Positions 52,334 through 63,097 are shown, counted from the stretch's first letter. The stretch: 64,000 bases of DNA from Pirellula sp. (GCA_021299695.1 JAJTEK010000022.1:38352-102351); one strand, 5' to 3'. Numbers and translations are program-made. Notes: generated by a model from the letters alone, not told the origin.

Positions 52334-54546
52334 CTTTTTTAAATGCGTTGCTTGCCTTCGGTGCGACCGCTTTTGCCGTTCCGCTGATTATTCACTTGCT
52401 CAATCGCAGCAAGTACCTGACGATCGACTGGGGGGCGATGGAATTTCTGGATTCCTCAGTCAAGGTCAACTCAAGGCGTATTCAGTGGAAGCAATTGCTT
52501 CTGCTCTTGGTCCGCTGTTTGATACCGATCTTGTTGGCTCTTGCTATGGCTCGGCCGCTGGTTCAGACATGGAAGGACGCCTCGGGCACAACGCCGATGA
52601 GTCTGGCGGTCTTGCTCGACGATTCGCTTTCGATGCAGAGCATCGATCAGCAGGCAGGACGTTTGGGAGAACAGCGGAATCGGCTTCAGCAGGCGATTTT
52701 GCAGATTCAGGAAATTCTCGAGGGGCTTCCGGCCGGCTCGGACGCTTCGATCATTCTCGCAGGTAAGCCAGTTGAGACCTGGGCAGAGCATCAACCGAGT
52801 CAGTTGGCCGCGCGTTTGGTGGGACTCAACGATCGGGCCGAATCGGCCGGTCGATTGGACTTGGCCGAGGGCGCGCAAGCGGCCGCGGCGTGGCTGGAGA
52901 AAAGTACCAATCCAAGGAGACATTTGCTGTTGGTCTCGGATTTCCAAGCATCCGAGTGGAAGTCTCCGCAGCAGGATTTGGCTCGCGACATTGCCAAGCA
53001 ACTATCGAGTCGAACAGTCCCGATCGCTTGGAGTTTTCTGAATGCCTCGAGCCGAGCTCAAGAGTCAGAAAAATCGAACTTGTCGATTGTGAGTTTGGAG
53101 TCGATCCCGTCTCAGGTTGTTCCCCAAGGCAAGTTGACCCTCAGCGTCATGCTCAAGAACGAATCTAAGCAGGCCGTTCAGGTTCCGGTAGTGCTGATGG
53201 AGGGGCTCAAGGAACTCGAGCGGCAGTCGGTTTCAATCGCTGCCGATTCGACGACGACTGTCCGTTTTGGATGGACGTCGACGAAGGCACAGGATACGGT
53301 TCTGAAGGTCTTTGCGGATTGGGACGATGCGAATCCACACGACCATTCCATGACCAAAGTGGTCCGTGTACGAGAGCCAGCGAAGATATTAATTATCGAT
53401 GGAGATCGAAAGCAAGAAGCGATGCAAAGCGAGTCGGATTTTGTTCGCCTTGCTTTGACCCCATTCTCGTTGCTCCGGGGAGAGCCTGGAGATTTGTTCA
53501 CCACATCGCTCGTCGACGCTGGAGGATGGAATGAGGCGATGCTCAAGGACTACCAAGGGGTTATCGCCTGCAATCTTGCCGACTTGAACCCGGACCAGAG
53601 GAAGTGGCTCCGTGGGTTTGTCGACCGGGGTGGGGGGCTTGTGCTATGCCTGGGAGATAAAGTCCAGGTCGATCGAGTCAACGCGTGGGAACCTATCGCC
53701 GAGGGTGGCTTGAGGATCGGTTCTTTAGGAGCAAGAGAGCCCTGGGAGGGCTCGATCAAACCTACGGCCAATGCATCATTTGAGTTTTCTAAGGCATCGC
53801 TCGATTCGCTCGGTTCGGCGCGGTTTGTTGCTCGCAATACCTTGAAGCTCGACGAAGAGCAAGGCGCCGCGCCGATCACGACGTTGGCCTACGACGACGG
53901 CTTGCCCTTCTTAGTCAGTGTTGCGTTGGGTTCAGGGCGTTGTTTTTGGATGACCAGTGGATGCGATGATGACGATAGCAATCTACCTGCATTGCCAGTC
54001 TTCTTGCCCCTGGTCCAGCGGATGATGACCACTGCCCTGAGGTGGCCGGTGGGTTGGGAAGAGACCGAGTTGGGAGAAAACTGGGTCGAGATTTTTTCGC
54101 AAGCCAAGAAGCTCTCGTTGCAAGTGCCGGGTCAATCGGTCAGAGAGTTCCAGGCTGACCCGGCAAGTTTGGTATCGTTAGGGAGTTCCAGGCTCGAGGG
54201 TATAGGCCAAGCGGTCGCTGATCAGGAGCGGTTCTATCACGGGTTTACCACGACTGCGGCGGATCGCAAGCAGGAGTTGAGTCGAGAACTTATGGCCATC
54301 GAGGAGCTAGAAGCTCTGGCCAAGTCGTCATCGGCATCGATGCACCAAGACGCAAAGGATTGGCTCGATAAGGAGAAGACAAATTCCAGCGGGAAAGAGC
54401 TTTGGACTTGGTTTTGGCGGGGTCTTTTGGGGATGTTTCTCGCCGAGCTGTTTCTTCAGCAGTCGCTCTCACCGCGGTCCTCCGGAGCCCAGATACCGAC
54501 GGTGACCGGACAAGCGACAGATCTGGCCAAGCGGGGTGCAGCATGA
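52330..54546 (+). CDS. BatA-type membrane protein with VWA domain
   Basis: 738 residues. N-terminal BatA domain with two helices (about 5-22 and 54-75: FGATAFAVPLIIHLLNRSKY, LLLLVRCLIPILLALAMARP). A VWA domain begins at about 90 with a MIDAS Asp97-x-Ser99-x-Ser101. A middle region with SDFQASEWKSP, a probable GATase1-like part (NPDQRKWLRGFVDRGGGLVL) and a C-terminal helix (WFWRGLLGMFLAELFLQQ) follow. It overlaps both the DUF58 stop and the ATG of the next VWA gene by 4 bases. The operon probably builds a membrane-attached complex with its large exposed parts outside the cytoplasm. Confidence 0.9.
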   Translation: MTFLNALLAFGATAFAVPLIIHLLNRSKYLTIDWGAMEFLDSSVKVNSRRIQWKQLLLLLVRCLIPILLALAMARPLVQTWKDASGTTPMSLAVLLDDSLSMQSIDQQAGRLGEQRNRLQQAILQIQEILEGLPAGSDASIILAGKPVETWAEHQPSQLAARLVGLNDRAESAGRLDLAEGAQAAAAWLEKSTNPRRHLLLVSDFQASEWKSPQQDLARDIAKQLSSRTVPIAWSFLNASSRAQESEKSNLSIVSLESIPSQVVPQGKLTLSVMLKNESKQAVQVPVVLMEGLKELERQSVSIAADSTTTVRFGWTSTKAQDTVLKVFADWDDANPHDHSMTKVVRVREPAKILIIDGDRKQEAMQSESDFVRLALTPFSLLRGEPGDLFTTSLVDAGGWNEAMLKDYQGVIACNLADLNPDQRKWLRGFVDRGGGLVLCLGDKVQVDRVNAWEPIAEGGLRIGSLGAREPWEGSIKPTANASFEFSKASLDSLGSARFVARNTLKLDEEQGAAPITTLAYDDGLPFLVSVALGSGRCFWMTSGCDDDDSNLPALPVFLPLVQRMMTTALRWPVGWEETELGENWVEIFSQAKKLSLQVPGQSVREFQADPASLVSLGSSRLEGIGQAVADQERFYHGFTTTAADRKQELSRELMAIEELEALAKSSSASMHQDAKDWLDKEKTNSSGKELWTWFWRGLLGMFLAELFLQQSLSPRSSGAQIPTVTGQATDLAKRGAA

Positions 54547-56951
54547 GTTGGTTTGAGTTCAATGGTCTGTTGCCTTTTTGGTTGATGGTCCCTGTTTCGA
54601 TCCTTGGAATGGTGTTGGTCTGGTGGTGGTACTACCGTGAGTCGCGGCATGCGCGAGCGCCTTATCGGTGGCTTTTGCCAACGCTCCGCGCGGCGGCTTT
54701 GGGTGGGATCCTGTGGATGTTGGCCGGTCCGACATGGGTTCGCGAGTGGGTGTCCGGGGAGCTCAGTCGCATCGCGGTCCTCGTGGACACTTCCGGAAGC
54801 ATGGATTTGAAGGAATCGGATACTACTCCCAGCAGTAGACTTGAGCGGGCGACACAGTGGCTGAGCAGTCCATCGGAGAGGCAACTCGGGTGGTTGGATC
54901 AGCAGAGACGGCGATTTCATTTGCGACTGTTTCCGTTTTCCGACGCGGGTGCGAATCGAGCAGAGGAAACACCGAGCCAGACCGGAGTTTCCTCGGTTTG
55001 GGACTCGACGGTTGAGGGGTCCAAGAAGCCGACGAGTTTGCGACTCGAGTCAAGCGGTCGTCGGACGGAAATTGGCGAGGCACTCTCCTCGGTGCTACGA
55101 TCCGGCGGGATGCTCGGCTCGACGTCGGATTCCAAGGGTAGAGGAGAAGCTCCAGGAGAAGTCCCTGGACAAATCCCTAGGGAAATCTCAGGGACACCCG
55201 ACGAGCAGCAGGCCAGGGCGACGAAGCCTTATGCGGCGGTGGTTTTACTTTCCGACGGGCAGAGCAATTCCGGCGAGTCGCCGAGTTCTGTCGCCGAGCG
55301 ATTTGCCCAAGCATCGATTCCTGTATTTGCGATCGGATACGGTCGGGAGTCCGAGCCGGATGATCTTGGGATTTTGGCCGTTGAGCATTCCCGCAGTATG
55401 TTTCGAGCCGATTCCTTTCAGGGGACTGCGACGATCAAGCAGCAAGTACCCGTGGGTCGGCAGTACCGTATCGATATTCGCTCGAATGGACAGGTCGTCT
55501 GGAGCAAATCGTTCGAATCGGATGGGAATCCGAATCGATCGATCGAATATCGTATCGCAGGGGATAAGTTGTTTGGAGCTCAGCAGTCTGCGACCCGGTC
55601 CAAGGCGATCCCTTTGGATTTGGAGTTTGAGGTTGTGCACGCTGGTCAAGATGCATCCGAGCAGAACAACAAGTTCGATTCGTCCTTGTGGGGAGTGATC
55701 CGCAAGAACCGCGTCTTGGTCCTCGATGGCAGGGGACGTTGGGAGTCCAGATACATCAAGAATGCGTTTGGTCGCGATACGACTTGGGACCTCCAGACGA
55801 TTCTCGGTCCAGAGGAGTTCGCATCGAACCCGTTCCCCAAAACGCGTGATGATTTTTCAGGCGTGGACCTGATTGTCATGGCGGCCGATAGTCTCTCGTC
55901 GATGAGTCAGACGCAATTGCGTTGGCTGGCAGATTACATCGCCGACTTTGGGGGCGGATTGATTCTCATCGACAGCGGGCGAGACAAGCCGCCGGCGGTT
56001 TTTGGGAACAAGGAAGTCGATTGGTTACCCGTATCGTTCATCGAAAGCGAAACGGCTCCGATCGCCGTATCAGCCTTGAATTTGGAGCCTGCAGCCGTCG
56101 AGCAGAGGGCCTTTGCATTCGAGCAAGAGACCGGTGGCAATCGGCGTTTGTGGGAGTCGTTTCCCACGCCACGCTCGGCCCGTCGGGTGCAGACGGCTCC
56201 GGGTGCTGAGGTGATGGTAAGCGGCAAGAGTGAGGACAAGCAGTATCCGATGATTGTCACGAGGCGGAGCGGGCAGGGCCGGGTGGTTTATTTGGCCAAT
56301 GACGAGACTTGGCGGTGGCGTTACAACGTGGCCGATCTTTACCACCAGCGGTTCTGGAACCAATTGGCTCAATGGAGCATGCAAGCGCCTTATGCGGTCG
56401 AGAACGACTATGTCGGATTGGATTCCGGAGAGCGGGTGTATGGATTTTCGCAGCAGATACCGATCCGTGCGAGGCTTCGGGATGCTCAACAGGAGCCCTT
56501 GAGCGGCGTGCGAGCCATGGCGGTGATCGAGCAAAATGGGGTCCGGGTTCAGAGTTTTCCATTGGCCGAGGAAGCCCAGGGATCGGGAATGGTCTCGGGA
56601 TTGGCCAGTGGATTGCTGGCTGGTCGATACCAGGTGCGATTGGAGGTTCCTGGCTTACCGACCGAGGCAATCGATTTGGAGACCGAGTTTTTGGTTCATC
56701 CGCCGGAGGATTTAGAGATGCAGCAGTTGGCATCGAATCGATCGGTCTTGGAACAGATCGCAAAGACCACGGGGGGGAAATACTATGACGAAACGCAAGC
56801 CGACCGGGTCAACGAGTCGTTGCAGGCTTTAAGAACGGGTAAAATCGAGCAATCTCGGACATTGTTGTGGCAGAGTTATCCATGGTTTTTGGCGATCATG
56901 ACGCTCCTGGCCCTCGAATGGTATCTCAGAAAACGCGCTGGATTCATTTAA
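54543..56951 (+). CDS. VWA-domain membrane protein with GATase-like region
   Basis: 802 residues from ATG 54543 (the ATGA overlap with the previous gene decides this start over an upstream ATG). Two helices (about 10-30 and 43-61), VWA domain with MIDAS Asp82, Ser84, Ser86 (VDTSGSMD), a Ser/Gly/Pro-rich stretch with a repeated P-G-E/Q element near 200-215, a Rossmann-like/GATase1-like part (RVLVLDGRGRWESRYI, LADYIADFGGGLILID), a C-terminal beta region and a final helix (YPWFLAIMTLLALEWYL) ending at RKRAGFI. It has the organisation of the planctomycete VWA partner in Bat operons and is followed 13 bases later by the DUF4175 gene. Confidence 0.9.
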   Translation: MSWFEFNGLLPFWLMVPVSILGMVLVWWWYYRESRHARAPYRWLLPTLRAAALGGILWMLAGPTWVREWVSGELSRIAVLVDTSGSMDLKESDTTPSSRLERATQWLSSPSERQLGWLDQQRRRFHLRLFPFSDAGANRAEETPSQTGVSSVWDSTVEGSKKPTSLRLESSGRRTEIGEALSSVLRSGGMLGSTSDSKGRGEAPGEVPGQIPREISGTPDEQQARATKPYAAVVLLSDGQSNSGESPSSVAERFAQASIPVFAIGYGRESEPDDLGILAVEHSRSMFRADSFQGTATIKQQVPVGRQYRIDIRSNGQVVWSKSFESDGNPNRSIEYRIAGDKLFGAQQSATRSKAIPLDLEFEVVHAGQDASEQNNKFDSSLWGVIRKNRVLVLDGRGRWESRYIKNAFGRDTTWDLQTILGPEEFASNPFPKTRDDFSGVDLIVMAADSLSSMSQTQLRWLADYIADFGGGLILIDSGRDKPPAVFGNKEVDWLPVSFIESETAPIAVSALNLEPAAVEQRAFAFEQETGGNRRLWESFPTPRSARRVQTAPGAEVMVSGKSEDKQYPMIVTRRSGQGRVVYLANDETWRWRYNVADLYHQRFWNQLAQWSMQAPYAVENDYVGLDSGERVYGFSQQIPIRARLRDAQQEPLSGVRAMAVIEQNGVRVQSFPLAEEAQGSGMVSGLASGLLAGRYQVRLEVPGLPTEAIDLETEFLVHPPEDLEMQQLASNRSVLEQIAKTTGGKYYDETQADRVNESLQALRTGKIEQSRTLLWQSYPWFLAIMTLLALEWYLRKRAGFI

Positions 56952-56964
56952 CAAGTAAAAACCT

Positions 56965-59900
56965 ATGAGCACAACCCTAGCATCGATGGATCCGAGGCCG
57001 CAGCAAGGCGAGCTGTTCGATCCGCACCGAGTGGAAATTCAAAATTGGATGCGTCGCTTCGGTTTCCGGCAAACCGGGATCTTGCTTGTTCAGGGAGTCG
57101 CCTTGGGGGTCCTGTGCATGATCGCCTGCGCGTCGATTCTCGTGCTCCTCGATACCTTGCGATGGATCGATGATCCAACCCGATGGGCACTGAGTGTAGG
57201 AATGTACTTGCTCAGCGCCGCAGTGGGGCTTTGGTATGGTATCGCGAGGTTGTGGCGCAAGGACGATCCGATTCAACTGGCCAAGCATATTGAACATGGG
57301 AGTCCGGATCTTAACGAGAGTCTATTGTCCGCCATCGAGTTGCAGCAGATTCCAGCCGACCGCCGGCACTTTAGTCCGGAGTTTTTAACGGCGATCCAAC
57401 GCAACGTCGCGCAACAGTTGGCTGGATTATCCATCGCTAAAATGCTTCCATGGTCTTTGGTCCGATCGAGTCTTTTCGCAGCGATCGGGGCTGTGGGATT
57501 TATGGGGGTGCTATGCGGTTTGCCAGGGATGGATATGCCGCAGCGCTTCGCACGTGCTTTTTTTCCTTTCATGGAAATTCAGCGTCCGTCGAAGACCAAA
57601 ATTTTGGTTCGATCCCCGGCTCGCGAGGACAGCACGGTGCCCGAGAACCAAAGTGCATCGTTTGAAATTGAGGTTCAGGGTTTAGAGACCCAGGAAGCAT
57701 TTTTAGAGACACGCTTGGTATCGAAGGGACGCTATGCCAGTCCGGAACGTGTTGCGATGACACGCCTCCAGAGGGACCCGTTGGTGTTTGCGACAGCGAT
57801 GGCAGTCGGCGATGAAACGATCGAATATCGTTTTGCTACCGGAGATGCGATCAGTCCTTATCGCAAGCTCCGAACCACACCACGGCCCAAAGTGGTGCAG
57901 TTCCATCAGACCATCGAGTACCCCGAGTACGCCCGAGTTGCTCTTTCGAATCGATCGAGCGACCGGGGAGACGCTCGATTGCTCGCTGGCTCAAAGATGA
58001 CTTTGGCAATCGAGCCTTCGATGCCGCTGACCTCAGCGCGTCTGACGATCGACGATCTCGATTCGGGCGATAAGCAATCGATCCCGATGGAATACGATTC
58101 GACGTCGAAGCGCTGGAGCGTTCTTTGGCCTTCGCAAAAAGATGCGAGGTATCAGGTCAAGCTTGCTGCTGAAGTTCCCGGTGCCGATGCGCCTATCGAA
58201 AATACATTTAGCCCATTCTACGAGGTCGATGTCGTCGAGGACCAATCGCCGAGCGTTTCGTGGATGGTTGGCGATCAGACGCTCATGGAGCAGCTTCCTA
58301 GTCCAAACCAGATGTGGGTTGTCTCTCCCCACGAGTTGGTCAAGTTCTCTGCGGCCTTGGCAGATGATTTGCCCCAGGCGACCCTTCGGCAGGAGATCTC
58401 CGTCAATCGGCAGCCCTACAAGGCTCTTGATTTGCCTTTGAATTTGACCCAAGCCACGGGACAGCAAGTTCAATTCTTGAGCGGAATGGTGACATGGACT
58501 CCCCTCGATGGTGTACCGGAACCGACCCGCTCGGTCGGGGCTTGGACATGGGATTTGCTTGCCGAATCGCTCCGTTCGGGAGATGTGGTGACTGTGCGGT
58601 TGGCGGCGAGCGATTCGGCCGATCATGTCAGTTATTCTGTGCCGATCCAATTGAGTTTGGCTTCCGATGATTTCGATCGCAATCGCCATCAAGCGTTGTA
58701 TTTCAGATCGGTGCTGGGACCTGAATTGCAGAAGTTAGCCGATTTGATCCGGACCAAACGGGTCGATTTGCGGCCCAAGATGTTGCAGTTGAAGGACCCG
58801 AAACTCGACATTGCGATCCGACGGAGTGTATCCAGCGAAGTTGAAGAATTCAGTCAGGAGTGGATGAAACAGACCGAGAGAATTCGCGCGTTGGCCACGC
58901 AGATGGTCGGCAAATTGCCCAGGGCCTTGGATCAATCGGAAACGGAGTTTGTGGTCCGAGCCGTCTCCAAGTCGCAGCGCGAGGCTGCGACGATGGTGGC
59001 CTTAGCAGCCAACCAAGAGGCTTGGACTCCCATCGATGTGCAGGGCAAGGGGCTGGTGGTCCCTGACAAACTTGCCCAAATTTTACAGCAACAGATCGAC
59101 CGCTCGATCGGTGCGTTCGATGAGGCTGAATCCTCCTCAGCGAGGTTGAGCGACATTTATCGCCAATTGCTCGGGCATGAATACCTTACAGCGATGACGA
59201 AGGATTTGATGGTGTTGCGAGATCACCAGCGCAAGCAGGTCGAGAAAACCGATGGGATCGATTTCGTGACATTGGCTAGGACTCAGACGATCGCCGACCA
59301 ATATTTTGAGGGGGCCATGCAGCTAGGGGCCAAGATGGAATCGTATTTGGCTCCCAATCTCAAAGACCAATCCAGGAACTTGATGCGATCGATCGATCAG
59401 ACTCGCCAAGAGATACGCGATTTGGCGCAGGCAGAACCTACGCCCCAAGCTCTGGCTCTGTTACGTCAGCGGGTCGAGCGATCCTTCAATGATCTGAACG
59501 GCCAGCATTGGGCATTTAACTTGGATGGCGGTCTGCTATGGAATATCTCCGACGTTAGGAAGGACCTAATCGTTCGTGGGACTGGTGTGGGTAATGCCAT
59601 GCAGCGGAGCATCGATACGCTATCCCGAACGGCCGAATGGGCAAGCGATAGCAGTCTTGACAGTGAGATTTTGAGGCGGCTTCGATCGGCTACGCTCGAT
59701 GAACTGACGATGCAGACACTACCTGCTTCGGATCAGATCACCGACCGCCGCGACTTTCATCTACAGCGCAAACCCATCGATGGGATGTTTCCGAGCGATA
59801 TGGGGCTAGCGAGCAGAGCATGGACGAGCCTGATCGGATCGTGGCTAGAATTGCCGACGGGAACACCCCAGTGGAATCAAATGCGGGAGGATCTCCGGGC

Positions 59901-62900
59901 GATCGCTAAGGCTTATCGGGTTTTGGAATCCGCGCATGAACTTCAGGACATGCGATTGAATCTAGAAACGCTTCGGCGACAAGAGCAGTACGATTGGCAG
60001 ACTCCCGAGGGGCGTCTGAGCCACTTGCGTCAATGGGACAGCATGAATCACCGATGCGAATTGACCCATCAGTGGATGAAAGAATCTGGATTTCCCAATG
60101 CGGTCGCAGACCGACTCAATGGGCTTCGATGGGGACCGGTCTCGAATGCGATCCGGCAGAAACTTGATCCGCGCCGATCGGCCAACAACGAAACGATGCT
60201 CAATGCAGCGCCAGAGCTCGGGGATCTCCTCGGAGAATTTGACGCCATTCTGACCGATGCGCAACCGACGGTCGACGAAGCGCGAAAGCTGCTCTCGAAA
60301 TTCGCGCCCACCGTATCCCAGTTGGCGCAGATCGCAGCCGAAAAAACTCGGGAGCTTGAGCAAAAGACAAGGAATCCTGAAACATCAACGCAGGAAAACG
60401 CGCAGCAACAAGAGCAGGTCGAGCAAAGCATCGAGCAATTGCAAGAAGCGCTCTTGGAGATGGCCACCAAGCAAGACCTGCTCAATGATGCGCAGTTGCA
60501 GGCCGCCAAGGATTCCGATCGAGCCCTGAGCATGATCGATGCGGTACAGGAGCCTATGGAACAAGCCAATCAGAAGCTAATCGATGCGCAGGATAGTTCG
60601 CAGGATGCGACGCAGGTGGCTCAGTTAGCAGAGCAAGCGGCGGAAAAACAGCAGCAGGCAGCCGAAACTCTAGAGACGATCGCCAAGCATTTCGAGAGGG
60701 TCCAAGAGGCACTTGCCAATCCTCAGCCGAGCAACTTGGCCGCCGCCAATGAGTCCCGCTCGCAGTTGCAGCCAGAGTCCAATCCACCCAAGGAGCAAAT
60801 GGACCCTGTCGAGCAGGCGAAGTCGTTGTTGGACAACTACCAGCAAGCCGAACAGCTGAATCAATTGGCGAAGAACTCGCCCGAAGAACTCCTCAAGCTT
60901 CTGGAGGCAGAGTTGCGACGGAATCAACCGATGCAAAAGGAGCTTTCGGAAATCTCAAAAGATAACGTCAGCGATGCAGCCGCCGAGTTGCAAAATGCAG
61001 CCCAGCGCGAGGGGACTCTAGCTCAACAACTCGAAAACTCCGACACGCAATCCATGGACGCCAAAGCGGTCCAAGCCCAGCAACTGAAGGCTCTTGCACA
61101 AAATGCTGAGAGCCTCGCGGCCAATGTGCTCAACAAAGCACAAACACCCATCCAAAGGATCAACCAAAAGGAACTGCAAAAAAATGTAGCAGCAGTGACC
61201 GAGTCCCTCTTGGCCGCAGCAAGGCAAGCCCAGGGAGCCGACCCGAATGCGTCGCAAAAGTCACTCCAGGAGAAAACCGACCAGTTGATGAAAGAGGTGC
61301 AAAAAGCGCAGCAGCAACTCGGTGAGATGAACCCGAATTTGAATCAACTCGTCGACCAAAATCCATTTAAGGAGGACAAGCAGAGGCAAGCCCAGTTGAC
61401 CGAAGCCCAATCCACCCAATCCTTAATGCGCGATCAGCAGATTCGTCAAACCAAGGACATGGCACGACGACGCGAGCAGGTTGCCAACCAGTTGGGCAAA
61501 GAGGCAGAAGCGCGCGATCGGGAACTGCAGCAGAAGAATACCGAGCGAGGAAAATCGCTTGAGGCACTCCAAAAGAAACCCGAGGACGCAGGATTGCAAG
61601 CCCAGGTCGACCAAAAGACCCGAGAGCTATTTCAGTCCATGCTAAGAGCCAATTCGGCTAAGCAGCTTTCGCAATCCGCCCAGGAGATAGCCAAGAATGC
61701 CAAAGAATCCGAGCAACGGACCGAGGCTTCTCAACGAGCCAATCTCGATGTCCCGAATCCGATGGCAGCCCTGGCCCGCGAGCAAATCCAATCCGCCAAA
61801 GAGCAACTCGATCAATTGCAAAGCCAATTGCAAGGGTTGCGAGGGCAAGTCGCCGAGCCGCCGACTAGGTCCCCATCCTCCGATGCGTTGGCCCAAGGCG
61901 ATCCGATCCAAAAGGGTGTCGAAGGAGCCGTCGATCAAGTGGCCGATCAGTTAACACGGAGCGCTCGGCACGAGGAAAGGTTGAACAATCAGCAAGGCAA
62001 ACAGCTATTGGAAAAACAGGCCAATCAGGTTGGCCAAAAGGTTAAGCCGGATGTTGAAAGAGCGACCGAGCAGGTCAACCGAGCCGCAGGCGAAGCCAAG
62101 CAACAGTTGAGCAATCAAGTTCAAGAAGCGAGGCAAAACGGGGCCCCGCAACCGCAAAGGGCTCCGAATGCAGAGGCCCCCCTGGCGGCCTTGAATCAAG
62201 CCAAAGAGAGCCTCAGTCAGCAGGCAGCCGAACTCACCGGACTGGCTTCTCGAATGGACCAACCCCCCGGCGAGCAACCTAGCGGCGAGCAAGCTAGCGG
62301 CCAGCAAGCTAGTGGGCAGCAACCTAGCGGGCAGCAACCTAGCGGCCAGCAAGCGATTCCGCAGTCGGCCAAGGAGTTGGCTCGGATGCTCGATGCTTTG
62401 GATCAGCAGTTGGCCGGTTCGGAACAACAACAGGGATCGGATCCAGCCAATTCGCAGGCCAATTCGCAGAGCAATGCGGACGGTAAATCGGAGCAAGCCG
62501 GCAAGAGTCAGGAGGGTAAACCTCAGGAGGGCAACCAGAGCGATGCTGCGGGGCCTAATCCGCAGGAATCGAATCAGGCCGATGAGGGAGACAAGAGTGG
62601 ATCGCAGAAGGCCTTAGCGTCCGCAGCCGACCAGATCGCATCGCAGTTGCAGAGTCAGCGGATGGCCAATCGCAATGCAGCCAAGCAGCGGAGTCAGGGA
62701 GCGAAAAAGCCCAATGGAGAGGCGTCGGCAGAGCCGGACGATACGGGTCGTACGGAGAATCAACCGGTAGGTAATTCCGCGTTGCCGAATGTCATGTTGG
62801 ACAAGGGGATGGAATGGGGGAGGCTGCGTCAGCAGCGAGCCGAGCAAGTGATCGAGGGCAAGCGCGAGTTTTTGGATCCAGAGTTTGGCGACGCGATTCG

Positions 62901-62961
62901 AGCCTATTATCGAGCGTTGGGCAAGCAGGGGCTCGACAAGAAGCCTTCAGCAGCGCCTTGA
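56965..62961 (+). CDS. Giant DUF4175-type coiled-coil membrane protein (1,998 aa)
   Basis: The N-terminus has two or three helices (about 36-58, 66-82 and, later, 156-177) and the DUF4175-type segment IQLAKHIEHGSPDLNESLLS. After a beta-rich region (about 210-540) most of the protein is Gln/Glu/Ala-rich helix and coiled coil (about 1,130-1,830). A five-residue repeat (PSGEQ, ASGQQ, PSGQQ) is at about 1,767-1,795, encoded by near-identical 15-bp units at 62265-62345. The C-terminus is QRAEQVIEGKREFLDPEF then AIRAYYRALGK, as in shorter family members. It closes the DUF58-BatA-VWA operon. Function is unknown. A partner in cell-envelope assembly or stress is a guess from the neighbours. Confidence 0.85.
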   Translation: MSTTLASMDPRPQQGELFDPHRVEIQNWMRRFGFRQTGILLVQGVALGVLCMIACASILVLLDTLRWIDDPTRWALSVGMYLLSAAVGLWYGIARLWRKDDPIQLAKHIEHGSPDLNESLLSAIELQQIPADRRHFSPEFLTAIQRNVAQQLAGLSIAKMLPWSLVRSSLFAAIGAVGFMGVLCGLPGMDMPQRFARAFFPFMEIQRPSKTKILVRSPAREDSTVPENQSASFEIEVQGLETQEAFLETRLVSKGRYASPERVAMTRLQRDPLVFATAMAVGDETIEYRFATGDAISPYRKLRTTPRPKVVQFHQTIEYPEYARVALSNRSSDRGDARLLAGSKMTLAIEPSMPLTSARLTIDDLDSGDKQSIPMEYDSTSKRWSVLWPSQKDARYQVKLAAEVPGADAPIENTFSPFYEVDVVEDQSPSVSWMVGDQTLMEQLPSPNQMWVVSPHELVKFSAALADDLPQATLRQEISVNRQPYKALDLPLNLTQATGQQVQFLSGMVTWTPLDGVPEPTRSVGAWTWDLLAESLRSGDVVTVRLAASDSADHVSYSVPIQLSLASDDFDRNRHQALYFRSVLGPELQKLADLIRTKRVDLRPKMLQLKDPKLDIAIRRSVSSEVEEFSQEWMKQTERIRALATQMVGKLPRALDQSETEFVVRAVSKSQREAATMVALAANQEAWTPIDVQGKGLVVPDKLAQILQQQIDRSIGAFDEAESSSARLSDIYRQLLGHEYLTAMTKDLMVLRDHQRKQVEKTDGIDFVTLARTQTIADQYFEGAMQLGAKMESYLAPNLKDQSRNLMRSIDQTRQEIRDLAQAEPTPQALALLRQRVERSFNDLNGQHWAFNLDGGLLWNISDVRKDLIVRGTGVGNAMQRSIDTLSRTAEWASDSSLDSEILRRLRSATLDELTMQTLPASDQITDRRDFHLQRKPIDGMFPSDMGLASRAWTSLIGSWLELPTGTPQWNQMREDLRAIAKAYRVLESAHELQDMRLNLETLRRQEQYDWQTPEGRLSHLRQWDSMNHRCELTHQWMKESGFPNAVADRLNGLRWGPVSNAIRQKLDPRRSANNETMLNAAPELGDLLGEFDAILTDAQPTVDEARKLLSKFAPTVSQLAQIAAEKTRELEQKTRNPETSTQENAQQQEQVEQSIEQLQEALLEMATKQDLLNDAQLQAAKDSDRALSMIDAVQEPMEQANQKLIDAQDSSQDATQVAQLAEQAAEKQQQAAETLETIAKHFERVQEALANPQPSNLAAANESRSQLQPESNPPKEQMDPVEQAKSLLDNYQQAEQLNQLAKNSPEELLKLLEAELRRNQPMQKELSEISKDNVSDAAAELQNAAQREGTLAQQLENSDTQSMDAKAVQAQQLKALAQNAESLAANVLNKAQTPIQRINQKELQKNVAAVTESLLAAARQAQGADPNASQKSLQEKTDQLMKEVQKAQQQLGEMNPNLNQLVDQNPFKEDKQRQAQLTEAQSTQSLMRDQQIRQTKDMARRREQVANQLGKEAEARDRELQQKNTERGKSLEALQKKPEDAGLQAQVDQKTRELFQSMLRANSAKQLSQSAQEIAKNAKESEQRTEASQRANLDVPNPMAALAREQIQSAKEQLDQLQSQLQGLRGQVAEPPTRSPSSDALAQGDPIQKGVEGAVDQVADQLTRSARHEERLNNQQGKQLLEKQANQVGQKVKPDVERATEQVNRAAGEAKQQLSNQVQEARQNGAPQPQRAPNAEAPLAALNQAKESLSQQAAELTGLASRMDQPPGEQPSGEQASGQQASGQQPSGQQPSGQQAIPQSAKELARMLDALDQQLAGSEQQQGSDPANSQANSQSNADGKSEQAGKSQEGKPQEGNQSDAAGPNPQESNQADEGDKSGSQKALASAADQIASQLQSQRMANRNAAKQRSQGAKKPNGEASAEPDDTGRTENQPVGNSALPNVMLDKGMEWGRLRQQRAEQVIEGKREFLDPEFGDAIRAYYRALGKQGLDKKPSAAP

Positions 62962-62984
62962 GCTCAAGAGCTATCGCTCTAATC

Positions 62985-63029
62985 GTTCGTACTTCTTCTC
63001 GTACTCGTGCTCAGTCCGCCGCGGCGGAC
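62985..63029. repeat. Dispersed palindromic repeat, inverted copy of the 12.6-13.05 kb family
   Basis: GTTCGTACTTCTTCTCG and CGTACTCGTGCTCAG (63000-63014) repeat parts of the 12.6-13.05 kb units, the latter in inverted orientation, and a perfect palindrome GTCCGCC-GC-GGCGGAC sits at 63014-63029. This is the same family, 50 kb away. Confidence 0.75.
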
Positions 63030-63097
63030 GGTAATAGCTTGCAACCGAGGCCTTCGACCCCGGCAGAGGATGTACCAGCCCTCCGGGCTTAGAACCG

